Shown: positions 9,925 through 19,400, counted from the first letter of the stretch. The stretch is DNA of 64,000 bases from an uncultured Clostridia bacterium (GCA_934167095.1 CAKPKE010000006.1:19731-83730), one strand, 5' to 3'. A program made the numbers and translations. The notes: a model not told the origin generated them from the letters alone.

Positions 9925-10956
9925 ATGAGAAAAGAAAGATTAAAAAAAGAGAATATTATAGAAAATCAAATGAAGTGTTGTAATTCACATGAACAAGCTA
10001 TAACATTAATTGCTCTAGTAGTCACAATAGTAGTTTTATTAATACTTGCAAGTGTTAGCATTAGCCTAGTTTTAGGCCAAAATGGACTAATAAATAATGC
10101 AAAAGATGCAAAAAATAAAACATTAGAAGCAGAAAAAACAGAAGGAGAAAGTTTAAATAATGCATCAGATTATATAAAGCAAACTGTGGGTGTAACTGCT
10201 TCTGGAATAACAGCTGATGACTATGGAAAAGTAGTAACTAATTATCAAGATGGAAGTAATGTCTGGGAAATATTTTATGCAGATAACAATAATGTTTATT
10301 TGATTACTAGAAATAATGTTGGAAGTCGAACTTTAGAAATTGCGACTCAAGAAAACAGTGGATATAATGGAACAAGTGATTTTGATGGAAGTGAAGAGTT
10401 TAAAAATAAATATCCAGCAGTACAAGCTGGTTGGCTAAATAAAATATATACTCCAGCAGAAAGTGGTACAGGAAAAATAAATTATTCAAGCAATTATAAA
10501 AATATGAAATGTACAGAATATTTGTTGGACAGTAGTGTGTGGAATGTGACATATAAAACAGAAAAAGCAAATTGGGCAATAGGAGCACCAACGTTAGAAT
10601 TGTTTGTGGCATTATATAATAAAATGTTTACAGATAAAATAATAACAATTGAAACACCAAGTGGAAGCGGATATAAATATGATGATGAGTTATATACAAA
10701 AGAAAGTTTACCTATAAATGATAGAATAATATCTGGAATTGAGCAAAGTAATATATATAACCATGGATATTCTTACTGGCTTAATTGTCCTAGCGGCGAT
10801 GGAAATGAAATTATGCGTATAGTCAATTATGGTGGCGCTTATATTAGTAGTAGTAATTATGGTACTAATAAACTTGGTATAAGACCAGTTGTTTGTCTAA
10901 AATCAAGTGTTATATTAAAAGAAAGTTCTGATGGTACAACATATACTATAGAATAA
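9925..10956 (+). CDS. Type IV pilin-like protein with DUF6273-like C-terminus
   Basis: A 343-residue surface protein. It has a class III prepilin motif after about 30 residues (AITLIALVVTIVVLLILAS), then a conserved helix QNGLINNAKDAKNKTLEAEK and a C-terminal domain ending in GIRPVVCLKSSVIL, like the DUF6273 fold found in Clostridia cell-surface proteins. The N-terminal 150 residues are nearly identical to those of the gene at 12748, and their middle domains are clear paralogues, so these two arose by duplication. The leader before the prepilin motif is unusually long. It overlaps the next gene's upstream ATG and starts a three-gene pilin-like operon. Confidence 0.82.
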   Translation: MRKERLKKENIIENQMKCCNSHEQAITLIALVVTIVVLLILASVSISLVLGQNGLINNAKDAKNKTLEAEKTEGESLNNASDYIKQTVGVTASGITADDYGKVVTNYQDGSNVWEIFYADNNNVYLITRNNVGSRTLEIATQENSGYNGTSDFDGSEEFKNKYPAVQAGWLNKIYTPAESGTGKINYSSNYKNMKCTEYLLDSSVWNVTYKTEKANWAIGAPTLELFVALYNKMFTDKIITIETPSGSGYKYDDELYTKESLPINDRIISGIEQSNIYNHGYSYWLNCPSGDGNEIMRIVNYGGAYISSSNYGTNKLGIRPVVCLKSSVILKESSDGTTYTIE

Positions 10957-10970
10957 TGAGAGGATACAAA

Positions 10971-12725
10971 ATGAAGATAAGAGAAGAAAGTGCTATAACA
11001 TTAATTGCTTTAGTAGTAACAATAGTAGTTTTATTAATACTTGCAAGTGTTAGTATTAGTGTTATTTTAGGAGACAATGGAATAATTGAAAATGCAAAAA
11101 ATGCAGCAAATACTACGAAAAGAAAAAGTGAACAAGAATTATCTGAAATAGAACAAAGCGAAGCACAGATTGCCCAGATATCAAGCTATTATAATAAAAA
11201 TAAAAGTGTTAATAAACCAAATCTAAAAAATGGAATGACACCTATATATTTTGAACTTGGTAGTGATGAAATATATGAAGTTAAAACAACAACTCAAGAT
11301 GATGACAATTGGTATAATTACAATGATAAAAAGTGGGCTAATGTACAAACTCAAGATGGCAGTATGTGGACATGGATACCAAGATTTGCATATAAAATGA
11401 ATAATGATAATAAAACTTTTGATGTTGTATTTTTAATTGGAACAACAGATTATTACTATGATGGAGATGAATTGAAAAAAGCATCAAGATGTACAGAAGA
11501 TAGTAATCCTGATACAACAAAAGAATATACGGTTCATCCTGCTTTTTCAGATGAAACTAGTGTAAATTTTAGAAATGGTGGTTGGGATAGTGAAATAAGT
11601 GGAATATGGATTGCAAAATTTGAAGCTGCCTATCCAACATCTAATGGGAATAGTGCTCAAAATGTAAAAAGCTCTGTTAAATATACTCAAGAAAAAGTAT
11701 TTACTACGCCATTAGAAAATGGTTTGTCAGGAAATGGAGAAACTACAGCAAGAAATTGGCTTGATGGGATTTATACTGTTGGTAGTACTAATATTAGTTA
11801 TCCAACATTTCAAGGCACTGCATATTCTTTTAATTATATAAGTATAGGGGATGTATTTGCGTTATGTAGTGTTTTAACAGAAAACGGAAATATATATGGA
11901 CTTGGAGATGACACTGATAGTCATATGATGAAAAATAGTGAATGGGGAGCATGTAGCTATTTGGCACAAAGTCAATACGGACTAAATGGAGAAGATGTTC
12001 ATACAAATAATATATCTATAAATAATGGTGGAGTTAAAAATACAAAAGAAGAAGGAAATCAATTTGCTAGTGTTTATGCAATAACTGGAGTAGAAGCTGT
12101 TTTAGACAAGAATGCAAATTTCAAAATTACAACAGTGGAAACAATAAATGATAAAGAAAAAAGGAAAAGTGCAAATATAAAAATATGGAAAGATAAAGAT
12201 GGCGGTGGTGCAAGTACAACAGGCAATGCGTATGGAGTATTTGATATGTCTGGAGGTGACTGGGAAAGAACAGCTGGATATATTCCAAATGGAAATAGAA
12301 TAGAATGGGGCAATAGTTTACTGGCATATACCAATAGGACTGATGAAAAATATAAAAGAAGTTTTGAGGTTGATAGCAAAAATCAAGTAGCCAAGATAAG
12401 CACTAAATATTTTACTGTATATCCTTATGATGTAAGTAGTGATAGCATATATGAATATGATAAATCAAGTGATTTGAACTGGAATTATAATAAAAATTTA
12501 AAAAATAAAATTTATGGAGATGCTGTACTAGAAACATCAGAAAAAGGTTATGGTTATAATAGAAATTCTTTCTTTGAAGATGCATCTGTTTTTCCATCAT
12601 TGGCAGATATATTTTTTAGAAGAGGTGGACATTTTTATGATCTTAATATCTCAGGGGCATTTGCTTTTTCAAGAACAAATGGAGATGCAGCGTATCATAA
12701 TGGGTTCAGAGCAGTATTAATATAA
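10971..12725 (+). CDS. Type IV pilin-like protein with FGE/C-type-lectin-like C-terminal domain
   Basis: The start is ATG 10971 behind GAGAGGA; the ATG at 10956 overlaps the preceding stop. The 584-residue product begins with a prepilin helix (AITLIALVVTIVVLLILAS). A large domain contains WIPRFAYKM, GIWIAKFEAAYP and AYGVFDMSGGDWERT, and it ends in FFRRGGHFYDLNISGAFAFS and GFRAVLI. That ending is the pattern of formylglycine-generating-enzyme-like/C-type-lectin folds, also used by diversity-generating retroelement targets. No reverse transcriptase or template repeat is visible here. It sits between two paralogous pilin-like genes and is probably displayed on the cell surface. Confidence 0.78.
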   Translation: MKIREESAITLIALVVTIVVLLILASVSISVILGDNGIIENAKNAANTTKRKSEQELSEIEQSEAQIAQISSYYNKNKSVNKPNLKNGMTPIYFELGSDEIYEVKTTTQDDDNWYNYNDKKWANVQTQDGSMWTWIPRFAYKMNNDNKTFDVVFLIGTTDYYYDGDELKKASRCTEDSNPDTTKEYTVHPAFSDETSVNFRNGGWDSEISGIWIAKFEAAYPTSNGNSAQNVKSSVKYTQEKVFTTPLENGLSGNGETTARNWLDGIYTVGSTNISYPTFQGTAYSFNYISIGDVFALCSVLTENGNIYGLGDDTDSHMMKNSEWGACSYLAQSQYGLNGEDVHTNNISINNGGVKNTKEEGNQFASVYAITGVEAVLDKNANFKITTVETINDKEKRKSANIKIWKDKDGGGASTTGNAYGVFDMSGGDWERTAGYIPNGNRIEWGNSLLAYTNRTDEKYKRSFEVDSKNQVAKISTKYFTVYPYDVSSDSIYEYDKSSDLNWNYNKNLKNKIYGDAVLETSEKGYGYNRNSFFEDASVFPSLADIFFRRGGHFYDLNISGAFAFSRTNGDAAYHNGFRAVLI

Positions 12726-12747
12726 GTGGTTAGGAGAATTTACAAAA

Positions 12748-13677
12748 ATGTTAAATAAAAGTAAAGGTATAACATTAATTGCTTTAGTAGTAACAATAGT
12801 AGTTTTATTAATACTAGCAAGTGTTAGCATTAGCCTAGTTTTAGGACAAAATGGATTAATAAATAATGCAAAAGATGCAAAAAATAAAACTTTGGAAGCA
12901 GAAAAAACAGAGGGAGAAAGTTTAAATACAGCATCAGATTATATAAAACAAACAGTGGGTGTAACAGCTTCTGGAATAACAGCAGAAGATTATGGAAAAG
13001 TAGTAACTAATTATCAAGGTGGAAGTAATATCTGGGAAATATTTTATGCAGATAACAATAATGTTTATTTGATAACTAGAAATAATGTTGGCGATCAGAC
13101 ACTAGAAAATGCAATTCAAGAAGAAAGCAAATATAATGGAACAAGTGATTTTGATGGAAGTGAAACATTTAAACAAAAATATCCAGCAATACAAGCTGGT
13201 TGGCTATACAAGACATATATACCATCTCAAAATGAAGCTGGAAAAATAAATTATTCAAGTAATTATAAAAATATGAAAGCTACTGAATACTTATTAGATA
13301 GTAGTATATGGAATGTATCATACAAAACGGATAAAGCTGAATGGGCGGTAGGAGCCCCAACTTTAGAAATGTTTGTTAAATCATATAATAAATATTTTGA
13401 TACCAAAATTGTTATAGAAGATGAAAATAATGCAGGTTATGATTTGACGATTAATGACGGAATCAAAAAGAATACAGTTTTTAATAGAAATTTTAATTAC
13501 TGGTTAGCTAGCCCTAGTAAAGATAATCAGATAGGAGTTAATTTTGTGGACAATATTGCTGATCATGTTGGAAAATATACAGTTAATGATACTAATGGAA
13601 TACGCCCAGTAGTCTGTTTAAATTCCAGTGTTATATTAAAAGAAAGTTCCGATGGAGCAACTTATACTATAGAATAA
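12748..13677 (+). CDS. Type IV pilin-like protein, paralogue of the gene at 9925
   Basis: A 309-residue protein starting at ATG 12748 after TTAGGAG. It has a short leader (MLNKSK), the prepilin motif GITLIALVVTIVVLLILAS, the helix QNGLINNAKDAKNKTLEAEK and the C-terminal ending GIRPVVCLNSSVILKESSDG. Its first 150 residues match the 9925 product almost exactly; the region around residues 215-290 differs. This mosaic suggests duplication followed by exchange. It is last in the three-gene pilin-like operon and is followed by a terminator. Confidence 0.82.
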   Translation: MLNKSKGITLIALVVTIVVLLILASVSISLVLGQNGLINNAKDAKNKTLEAEKTEGESLNTASDYIKQTVGVTASGITAEDYGKVVTNYQGGSNIWEIFYADNNNVYLITRNNVGDQTLENAIQEESKYNGTSDFDGSETFKQKYPAIQAGWLYKTYIPSQNEAGKINYSSNYKNMKATEYLLDSSIWNVSYKTDKAEWAVGAPTLEMFVKSYNKYFDTKIVIEDENNAGYDLTINDGIKKNTVFNRNFNYWLASPSKDNQIGVNFVDNIADHVGKYTVNDTNGIRPVVCLNSSVILKESSDGATYTIE

Positions 13678-13718
13678 ATAAAAGAGTATAAATGGTTTTG
13701 AAAAATATAATATCTTAA

Positions 13719-13751
13719 CAAGTAGAATTTTAAAATTTTACTTGTTTTTTT
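13719..13751 (+). terminator. Terminator of the pilin-like operon
   Basis: A palindromic AT-rich stem begins CAAGTAGAATTTT and ends AAATTTTACTTG, followed by seven T. Confidence 0.75.
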
Positions 13752-13786
13752 GTGGAAAAGTGTAATAATTTGAAGAACGAATTTTC

Positions 13787-13815
13787 TTGATTTTAAGCCT
13801 TATAGGTAATATAAT
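13787..13815 (+). promoter_or_regulatory. Sigma-A promoter upstream of the AlbA_2 regulator
   Basis: TTGATT at 13787-13792, a 17-base spacer and TATAAT at 13810-13815. Confidence 0.7.
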
Positions 13816-13989
13816 GTAGAAAGATTTAGAATCGTAAAAAACAATATTGTTTATTTTAATCAAAAGAATTTATCTTTGAAAAAATTAAATCTAAATTAAA
13901 ACCCAAAAATAAGAAATGAAAACGAGTAATAAGAAGACTTATTATGTCTAATTTTGGTACAAAAAATAAAGTAAAGGCAAGGTGAAAAA

Positions 13990-15669
13990 ATGAAATTACC
14001 TACAAGTATTGACAATATATTAAATGAAAATGTTGTAGAAAATGAAAGATTAGAACTAAAGAAAAATTGGAATCCAGAATCTGTGTTACATACAGTTTGT
14101 GCTTTTGCAAATGATATTGATAATTGGGGTGGAGGGTATATTCTAATAGGCGTTGAGGAAGAAAATGGAAGACCTAAAATACCAATTTCAGGAATAAATT
14201 TACGTGAAATAGATAAGATACAAAAGGAGTTATTGGAAAAGTGTAAATTAATTCAACCATCATATACGCCAATAGTTGATGTTACAAAATATAAAGGAAA
14301 AAATATATTAGTAGTGTGGTGCTTTGGAGGACAAACAAGACCGTATAAATGTCCTGTAACTTTAGATAAAAAATTTTTAAGAGGGTATGCATATTATATA
14401 AGAAAAATGTCAAGCACAGTTAGAGCAACAGAAACCGAACAAAAAGAATTATATGATATGGCAAGGACAATTCCTTTTGATGATAGAATGAACCATGAAG
14501 CTGAAATTCAAGACCTAAAACTACCACTAATTCAGAGTTATTTATATGAAACCAAAAGTGATTTATTAAAGGAGTCTGAAAATATAAATTTTATAGACTT
14601 ATGTAAAAGTATGAGAATTGTAGATGGAACTCCAGAATATATGAAGCCATTAAATGTTGGATTAATGTTTTTTAATGATGAACCTCAAAAGTTTTTTCCA
14701 TATTCACAAATAGAAATAGTTGATCTAAGAAATGGTTCTGAAGGTGATGATATGACAGAAAGAATATTTAAAGGACCCATAGATAGCATGATCAGAAGTG
14801 CTTTAACATTTATAAGAAATACTGTAATTGAAGAAAAAATATTAAAGATCGAAGGACAAGCAGAAGCTGAAAGGTTCTTTAATTATCCATACCAAGCTAT
14901 AGAAGAGGCTTTAGTAAATGCTGTGTATCATAGAGGATATGATATTAGAGAACCTGTAGAAGTAAGAATAATGGAAGATAGAATCTATATAGTGAGTTAT
15001 CCTGGGCCAGACCGTTCAATAAATGAAAAATCGATGGAAAATAAGAGCATAATAGCAAGAAAATATAGAAATCGTAGGATAGGAGAATTTTTAAAAGAAT
15101 TAAAATTAACTGAGGGAAGAAATACCGGATTACCTAAAATTAAGAGAGCATTAAAAAACAACGGCTCAAAAGAACCTGAATTTGAAACAAATGAATCAAG
15201 AGATTATTTTGTAACAACAATATTTATTCATGAAGGATTTAGTCAAGATACCCATCAAGATACCCACCAAGATACCCATCAAGATACCCACCAAGATATC
15301 CACCAAGATACCCACCAAGATACCTGCCAAGATACCCACCAAGATATCCACCAAGATACCCATCAAGATACCCACCAAGATACCCACCAAGATACCCATC
15401 AAGATACCCACCAAGATACCCATCAAGATACCCACCAAGATGCCCACAAATATACACACCAAGATATTAACCAAGATACAATAAAAAATAAAATAATGGA
15501 GTTTTGCCAGAAACCGCGAAAAGCAAAAGAAATAATGAAATATTTAGGATTAAAAGACAGAAGAAGTTTTTATGTAAAATATATGAAACCATTATTAAAT
15601 GATGGAAAATTAAAAATGACAATACCTGATAAGCCAAATCATAGAGAACAGAAGTATATAACGAAATAA
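13990..15669 (+). CDS. AlbA_2/Schlafen-type ATP-binding regulator with THQD repeat linker
   Basis: A 559-residue protein. The N-terminal AlbA_2 (Schlafen AlbA) domain has NERLELKKNWN and CAFANDIDNWGGGYILIGVE. The middle carries the ATP-binding HATPase_c_4-like region (EEALVNAVYHRGYDIREPVE, GRNTGLPKIKRALKNNG). Then comes a tetrapeptide repeat THQD of about 20 units (residues ~419-497) and a C-terminal winged-helix-like segment (PRKAKEIMKYLGLKDRRSFY). Such proteins are putative transcriptional regulators, sometimes tied to defence or toxin loci. The repeat probably forms a flexible linker whose length can change by 12-base steps without loss of frame. It has its own promoter and no obvious partner gene. 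Confidence 0.85.
   Translation: MKLPTSIDNILNENVVENERLELKKNWNPESVLHTVCAFANDIDNWGGGYILIGVEEENGRPKIPISGINLREIDKIQKELLEKCKLIQPSYTPIVDVTKYKGKNILVVWCFGGQTRPYKCPVTLDKKFLRGYAYYIRKMSSTVRATETEQKELYDMARTIPFDDRMNHEAEIQDLKLPLIQSYLYETKSDLLKESENINFIDLCKSMRIVDGTPEYMKPLNVGLMFFNDEPQKFFPYSQIEIVDLRNGSEGDDMTERIFKGPIDSMIRSALTFIRNTVIEEKILKIEGQAEAERFFNYPYQAIEEALVNAVYHRGYDIREPVEVRIMEDRIYIVSYPGPDRSINEKSMENKSIIARKYRNRRIGEFLKELKLTEGRNTGLPKIKRALKNNGSKEPEFETNESRDYFVTTIFIHEGFSQDTHQDTHQDTHQDTHQDIHQDTHQDTCQDTHQDIHQDTHQDTHQDTHQDTHQDTHQDTHQDTHQDAHKYTHQDINQDTIKNKIMEFCQKPRKAKEIMKYLGLKDRRSFYVKYMKPLLNDGKLKMTIPDKPNHREQKYITK
15244..15480 (+). repeat. 12-base tandem minisatellite encoding QDTH units
   Basis: About 20 imperfect copies of the unit CAAGATACCCAC encode Gln-Asp-Thr-His, with occasional Ile, Cys, Ala or Lys-Tyr variants. 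The tract lies inside the AlbA_2 regulator. Other frames on both strands also stay open because the unit holds no stop codon. Confidence 0.95.
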
Positions 15670-15745
15670 GCATACAGATAACAATAAGAGGAGTTTTCGA
15701 AGAATAATTACTTTTTGGCTATTTATAAAAATAAAGCAAAAATGC

Positions 15746-15774
15746 TTGACAAATACACGTAAATATGGTAAAGT
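15746..15774 (+). promoter_or_regulatory. Promoter of the ylxM-ffh-rplS operon
   Basis: TTGACA at 15746-15751, a 17-base spacer and TAAAGT at 15769-15774. Confidence 0.8.
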
Positions 15775-15838
15775 ATTATAGCATTACAAAAGAAAGTTAA
15801 TTTGTTTGTAATATTAAATAAGATAAGGAAGTAATTTT

Positions 15839-16189
15839 ATGGAAAAAAAGATAGAACTTGGAATGCTTTGCGACATATATGGCAATCTTTTAACTGAAAA
15901 ACAAAAAGAAGTTATAAATGACTATGCAAATCAAGATTTATCACTAACTGAAATTGCTGAAAACAACAATATTACAAGGCAAGCTGTTAATGACATTGTA
16001 AAGAAGGGAGAAACAAAGCTTTTGGAATACGAACAAAAGCTAGGAATTATGAAAAAGCAGTTAGAAACTGAAAAACAAATTCAAAACATTCTTTCAGAAT
16101 TAAGCAAAATAACAGATAATTCATCTGATAAAAAAGTTGAAAGAATATTGAATAGTGTAAGAAAAGAATTAACAATGCTAAACGCATAA
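15839..16189 (+). CDS. ylxM: YlxM, SRP-associated helix-turn-helix protein
   Basis: A 116-residue UPF0122 protein. It has a sigma-factor-like helix-turn-helix (LTEKQKEVINDYANQDLS, EIAENNNITRQAVNDIVK) and a C-terminal coiled coil. YlxM is almost always encoded next to ffh in Firmicutes and modulates signal recognition particle GTPase function. Here it ends 18 bases before ffh. ATG 15839 follows ATAAGGAAG. Confidence 0.93.
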   Translation: MEKKIELGMLCDIYGNLLTEKQKEVINDYANQDLSLTEIAENNNITRQAVNDIVKKGETKLLEYEQKLGIMKKQLETEKQIQNILSELSKITDNSSDKKVERILNSVRKELTMLNA

Positions 16190-16207
16190 GAAAAGGAGAG
16201 GTTTATA

Positions 16208-17575
16208 ATGGCATTTGAGGGATTATCAAGCAAGCTACAAGATTTTACAAGAAAATTAAGAGGAAAATCAAGAATTACAGAATCAGATTTAAAAGAAATG
16301 CTAAGAGAGGTAAAACTTGCACTTCTAGATGCTGATGTTAACTATAAAATAGTAAAGGAATTCATAGCTGAAATTGAGAAAAAAGCCCTAGGCCAAGATG
16401 TACTTAAATCTCTAACTCCTGGACAACAAGTTATTAAAATAGTAAAAGACGAACTTGTGGAACTACTTGGAGGAACAGAAACTGGAATTAATTTTAGTTC
16501 AAATCCACCAACAATAATAATGTTAGTAGGACTTCAAGGTTCAGGAAAAACAACAACAGCAGGAAAACTTGCAAATCTACTTAGAAAACAAGGAAAAAAG
16601 CCATTGCTAGTAGCATGTGATGTTTATAGACCAGCTGCAATAAAACAATTACAAGTAGTTGGTGCTCAATTAAACATTCCAGTATTTGCAAATGAAGGCT
16701 CAAAAGATGTTGTACATATTGCAAAACAAGCAATTAGTGTTGCATATTCTAAGTTAAATGATGTTGTAATTTTAGATACAGCAGGACGACTTCAAATAGA
16801 TGAAGAGCTTATGCAAGAACTTGCTAATGTAAAAAATAGTGTACATCCACATGAAATACTTTTAGTAGTTGATTCAATGACAGGTCAAGAAGCTGTAAAT
16901 GTTGCAACTGCATTTAATGAAAAAGTAGGAATTGATGGAGTAATACTTACAAAATTAGATGGTGATACTCGTGGTGGTGCTGCATTATCAGTTAAAAAAG
17001 TTACTGGTAAACCAATAAAATTTGCAGGAACTGGTGAAAAACTAAGTGAACTTGAAGTATTCCATCCAGAAAGAATGGCATCAAGAATTTTAGGAATGGG
17101 AGATGTTCTTTCGATAATTGAAAAAGCTGAAGAATCTTTTGACGCAGAAGAAGCTGAAAAAATCGCTCAGCAATTAGATAAAAAGGATTTTAACCTAAAT
17201 GATTATCTGGTGCAATTAAGACAAGTTAAAAAAATGGGTTCTTTTTCGTCATTACTTAAATTTATACCAGGAATGGCCAACATTAAGGATTTAAAGGTAG
17301 ATGACAAAGAATTTGATAAAATAGAAGCAATAATTTGTTCAATGACAGCAAAGGAAAGAAGAAATCCTAAAATATTAAATGGACAAAGAAGATTAAGAAT
17401 TGCAAAAGGTAGTGGAACCTCAGTACAAGAAATAAATAGATTTATGAAATCATTTGAAATGACTCAAAAAATGATGAAGCAAATGAAAGATAAAAAGTCT
17501 ATGAAAAAGATGATGGGGCAAATGAAAACCATGGATGCTAAAGAATTAGAAAATTTAAAGAATCAATTAAAATAA
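16208..17575 (+). CDS. ffh: Signal recognition particle GTPase Ffh
   Basis: A 455-residue SRP54 GTPase that targets nascent membrane proteins. It has the N domain, then G1 LVGLQGSGKTTTAGKLA (residue ~105), DVYRPAAIKQL, DTAGRLQIDEELM, TKLDGDTRGGAAL and FAGTGEKLSELEVFHPERMA. The methionine-rich M domain follows (KMGSFSSLLKFIPGM, RRLRIAKGSGTSVQEINRF, TQKMMKQM). Length and motif order are normal. It follows ylxM and precedes ribosome-maturation genes in one operon. Confidence 0.98.
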   Translation: MAFEGLSSKLQDFTRKLRGKSRITESDLKEMLREVKLALLDADVNYKIVKEFIAEIEKKALGQDVLKSLTPGQQVIKIVKDELVELLGGTETGINFSSNPPTIIMLVGLQGSGKTTTAGKLANLLRKQGKKPLLVACDVYRPAAIKQLQVVGAQLNIPVFANEGSKDVVHIAKQAISVAYSKLNDVVILDTAGRLQIDEELMQELANVKNSVHPHEILLVVDSMTGQEAVNVATAFNEKVGIDGVILTKLDGDTRGGAALSVKKVTGKPIKFAGTGEKLSELEVFHPERMASRILGMGDVLSIIEKAEESFDAEEAEKIAQQLDKKDFNLNDYLVQLRQVKKMGSFSSLLKFIPGMANIKDLKVDDKEFDKIEAIICSMTAKERRNPKILNGQRRLRIAKGSGTSVQEINRFMKSFEMTQKMMKQMKDKKSMKKMMGQMKTMDAKELENLKNQLK

Positions 17576-17658
17576 TTAAAAAGTTTTTAATGTTTACTAC
17601 TACAACTAGTAGGAAAATTAAATATAAATATTTATAAATTTTGCGGAGGTGAATTAAT

Positions 17659-17892
17659 ATGGTAAAAATAAGATTACAAAGAGTAGGTGCAAAGAAAGCT
17701 CCATTCTATCACATCGTTGTTGCTGATTCAAGATCACCAAGAGATGGAAGAATAGTAGAAAAAATTGGAACTTACGATCCAATGACAGATCCAGCTACAA
17801 TAAACCTAGACAAAGAAAAAGTAGCTACATGGATTAAAAATGGTGCAAAGCCAACAGATACAGTTAAAGCTTTAATAGAAAGAGCAAAATAG
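17659..17892 (+). CDS. rpsP: 30S ribosomal protein S16
   Basis: A 77-residue S16 with the usual start [20 protein letters not shown] and [20 protein letters not shown]. The ribosome site GCGGAGGTG is strong. The 83-base gap after ffh holds only a weak CTACTA...TAGTAG stem and may mark a secondary promoter or processing site. Confidence 0.98.
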   Translation: MVKIRLQRVGAKKAPFYHIVVADSRSPRDGRIVEKIGTYDPMTDPATINLDKEKVATWIKNGAKPTDTVKALIERAK

Positions 17893-17917
17893 TATCTAAG
17901 CAGAAAGGAAATTCTTT

Positions 17918-18148
17918 ATGGAAGAAGTTTTAAAAACAATAATTGAAAACTTAGTAGAGAATAAAGAGGCTGTTCAAATAACAAGAGTTGATGATGAAAG
18001 AGGAATTCTTTTAAAAGTTAAAGTAGCAGATGAAGATATGGGCCAAGTAATTGGTAAACAAGGAAGAATAGCAAAAGCTATTAGAACTGTTATGAAATCT
18101 ATAACTGCTAAAGAACATAAAAAAGTAGGAATAATATTTGAGGAATAA
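17918..18148 (+). CDS. khpA: KH-domain RNA-binding protein KhpA
   Basis: A 76-residue single-KH protein (YlqC family). The GXXG loop appears as IGKQGRIAKAIRTVM. KhpA with KhpB binds RNA and influences cell elongation in Firmicutes. It sits between rpsP and rimM as usual, and the next start is 2 bases beyond its stop. Confidence 0.95.
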   Translation: MEEVLKTIIENLVENKEAVQITRVDDERGILLKVKVADEDMGQVIGKQGRIAKAIRTVMKSITAKEHKKVGIIFEE

Positions 18149-18149
18149 T

Positions 18150-18656
18150 ATGAATAAATACTTAGAAATTGGCCAAATTGTTAATACTTTTGGAATAAAA
18201 GGAGAAGTTAAAGTTAATCCTTTTACAGAAGATATTACAAAGTTTGAAAGATTAGATAAAATATTACTTGAAAAAAGTAATAAACAAACATCTTATGAAA
18301 TTGAAAATGTAAAGTATCATAAAAATACTGTTATATTAAAATTAAAAGGTGTTAATACTCCTGAAGATGCAGAACTTTTAAGAAACTCATATATAAAAAT
18401 AAATAGAGAAGATGAAGAAGATTTGCCAGAAGGAACATATTACATAGCTGATTTAATAGGATTAGAAGTTTATACTGATGAAAATGTTAAATTAGGCACA
18501 GTTGATGATATATATAATCATGGAAGTAGTGATATATATGTTGTTAAAAATGAATTAGGAAAACAAATATTATTACCAGCAATAAAAGATGTTGTAAAAC
18601 AAGTTGATTTAGAGAATAAAAGAATTATTGTACATATAATTCCAGGATTACTATAA
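18150..18656 (+). CDS. rimM: 16S rRNA processing protein RimM
   Basis: A 168-residue 30S maturation factor that binds S19. It has the N-terminal barrel (IGQIVNTFGIKGEVKVNPFT, FERLDKILLE) and a C-terminal PRC-barrel (YYIADLIGLEVYTDENVKLG, LLPAIKDVVKQVDLENK). ATG 18150 is preferred over the in-frame TTG at 18138 because the GAGGAATA ribosome site precedes it and it follows the khpA stop directly. Confidence 0.96.
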   Translation: MNKYLEIGQIVNTFGIKGEVKVNPFTEDITKFERLDKILLEKSNKQTSYEIENVKYHKNTVILKLKGVNTPEDAELLRNSYIKINREDEEDLPEGTYYIADLIGLEVYTDENVKLGTVDDIYNHGSSDIYVVKNELGKQILLPAIKDVVKQVDLENKRIIVHIIPGLL

Positions 18657-18665
18657 GGAGCAAAT

Positions 18666-19364
18666 ATGAAATTTGATATATTAACTTTGTTCCCAGAAAT
18701 GTTTGAACCATTAAAACACAGTATTATCGAAAGAGCTACTAAGAAAAATTTGATAGAAATTAATACAATAAATATCAGAGATTTTTCAAAAGATAAGCAT
18801 AAAAAAGTAGATGATACACCTTATGGTGGTGGGGCAGGAATGGTAATGAAAGCAGATGTAGTATATGATGCATATAAATCTGTTGAAGATAAAAATGCTA
18901 AAGTTATATTTTTGTCACCACAAGGTAAAACATTAAATCAAAAAAAGGTTCAAGAACTTGCTAAAGAAGAACATTTGATATTGTTATGCGGACATTATGA
19001 AGGAATTGACCAAAGAGTTCTAGATGAAATTGTTGATGAAGAAATTTCAATAGGAGATTATGTACTAACAGGTGGCGAATTACCAGCAATGGTATTAGTT
19101 GATTCTGTAAGTAGATATGTCGATGGAGTCTTAAGTAAAGATTCAACTACAGAAGAATCTTTTTCAAAAGGTTATCTTGAATATAGTCAGTATACAAGAC
19201 CAGAAGTTTTTTTAGGAAGAAAAGTCCCAGAAGTTTTACAATCAGGAAATCATCAAAAAATTGAAGAATGGAGAAAAAATAGTTCTCTGAAAAATACTTT
19301 TGCAAAAAGACCTGATCTTTTGACAAAGGAAGAACAGGAAAAAGCAAAAAACATTGACTTATAA
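18666..19364 (+). CDS. trmD: tRNA (guanine37-N1)-methyltransferase TrmD
   Basis: A 232-residue TrmD, the SPOUT enzyme that forms m1G37 and guards against +1 frameshifting at proline codons. It has [16 protein letters not shown], the basic substrate loop [15 protein letters not shown], the trefoil-knot SAM site [13 protein letters not shown] and [16 protein letters not shown], and the C-terminal [17 protein letters not shown]...[10 protein letters not shown]. All hallmarks are intact, so the CGG shifts in this window are not explained by a broken trmD. It is co-transcribed with rimM and rplS. Confidence 0.98.
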   Translation: MKFDILTLFPEMFEPLKHSIIERATKKNLIEINTINIRDFSKDKHKKVDDTPYGGGAGMVMKADVVYDAYKSVEDKNAKVIFLSPQGKTLNQKKVQELAKEEHLILLCGHYEGIDQRVLDEIVDEEISIGDYVLTGGELPAMVLVDSVSRYVDGVLSKDSTTEESFSKGYLEYSQYTRPEVFLGRKVPEVLQSGNHQKIEEWRKNSSLKNTFAKRPDLLTKEEQEKAKNIDL

Positions 19365-19400
19365 AAGTTAAAATAAAAATTTATGAAAGGAGATATCAAG

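Larger units (their letters stand above)
13678..13989 (+). other. Intergenic region holding a terminator and a promoter
   Basis: It contains the hairpin at 13719-13751 and the promoter at 13787-13815. Beyond these it is AT-rich leader sequence for the next gene with no convincing small gene. Confidence 0.7.

Noticed and set aside
9925..13677. Complete diversity-generating retroelement
   Set aside because: Only a lectin-like candidate target is present; no reverse transcriptase, accessory gene or template repeat is visible.
15244..15480. CRISPR array
   Set aside because: The units are contiguous 12-base repeats without spacers and lie inside a coding frame. No other regularly spaced repeats with unique spacers were seen in the window.
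15196..15484. Long open frames on both strands over the THQD repeat
   Set aside because: They follow from a 12-base unit without stops in several frames; the repeated peptides have no other support and the AlbA_2 frame is clearly the coding one.
18666..19364. Loss of TrmD as the cause of +1 shifting
   Set aside because: trmD is intact with all motifs, and m1G37 loss would affect mainly proline codons rather than CGG.
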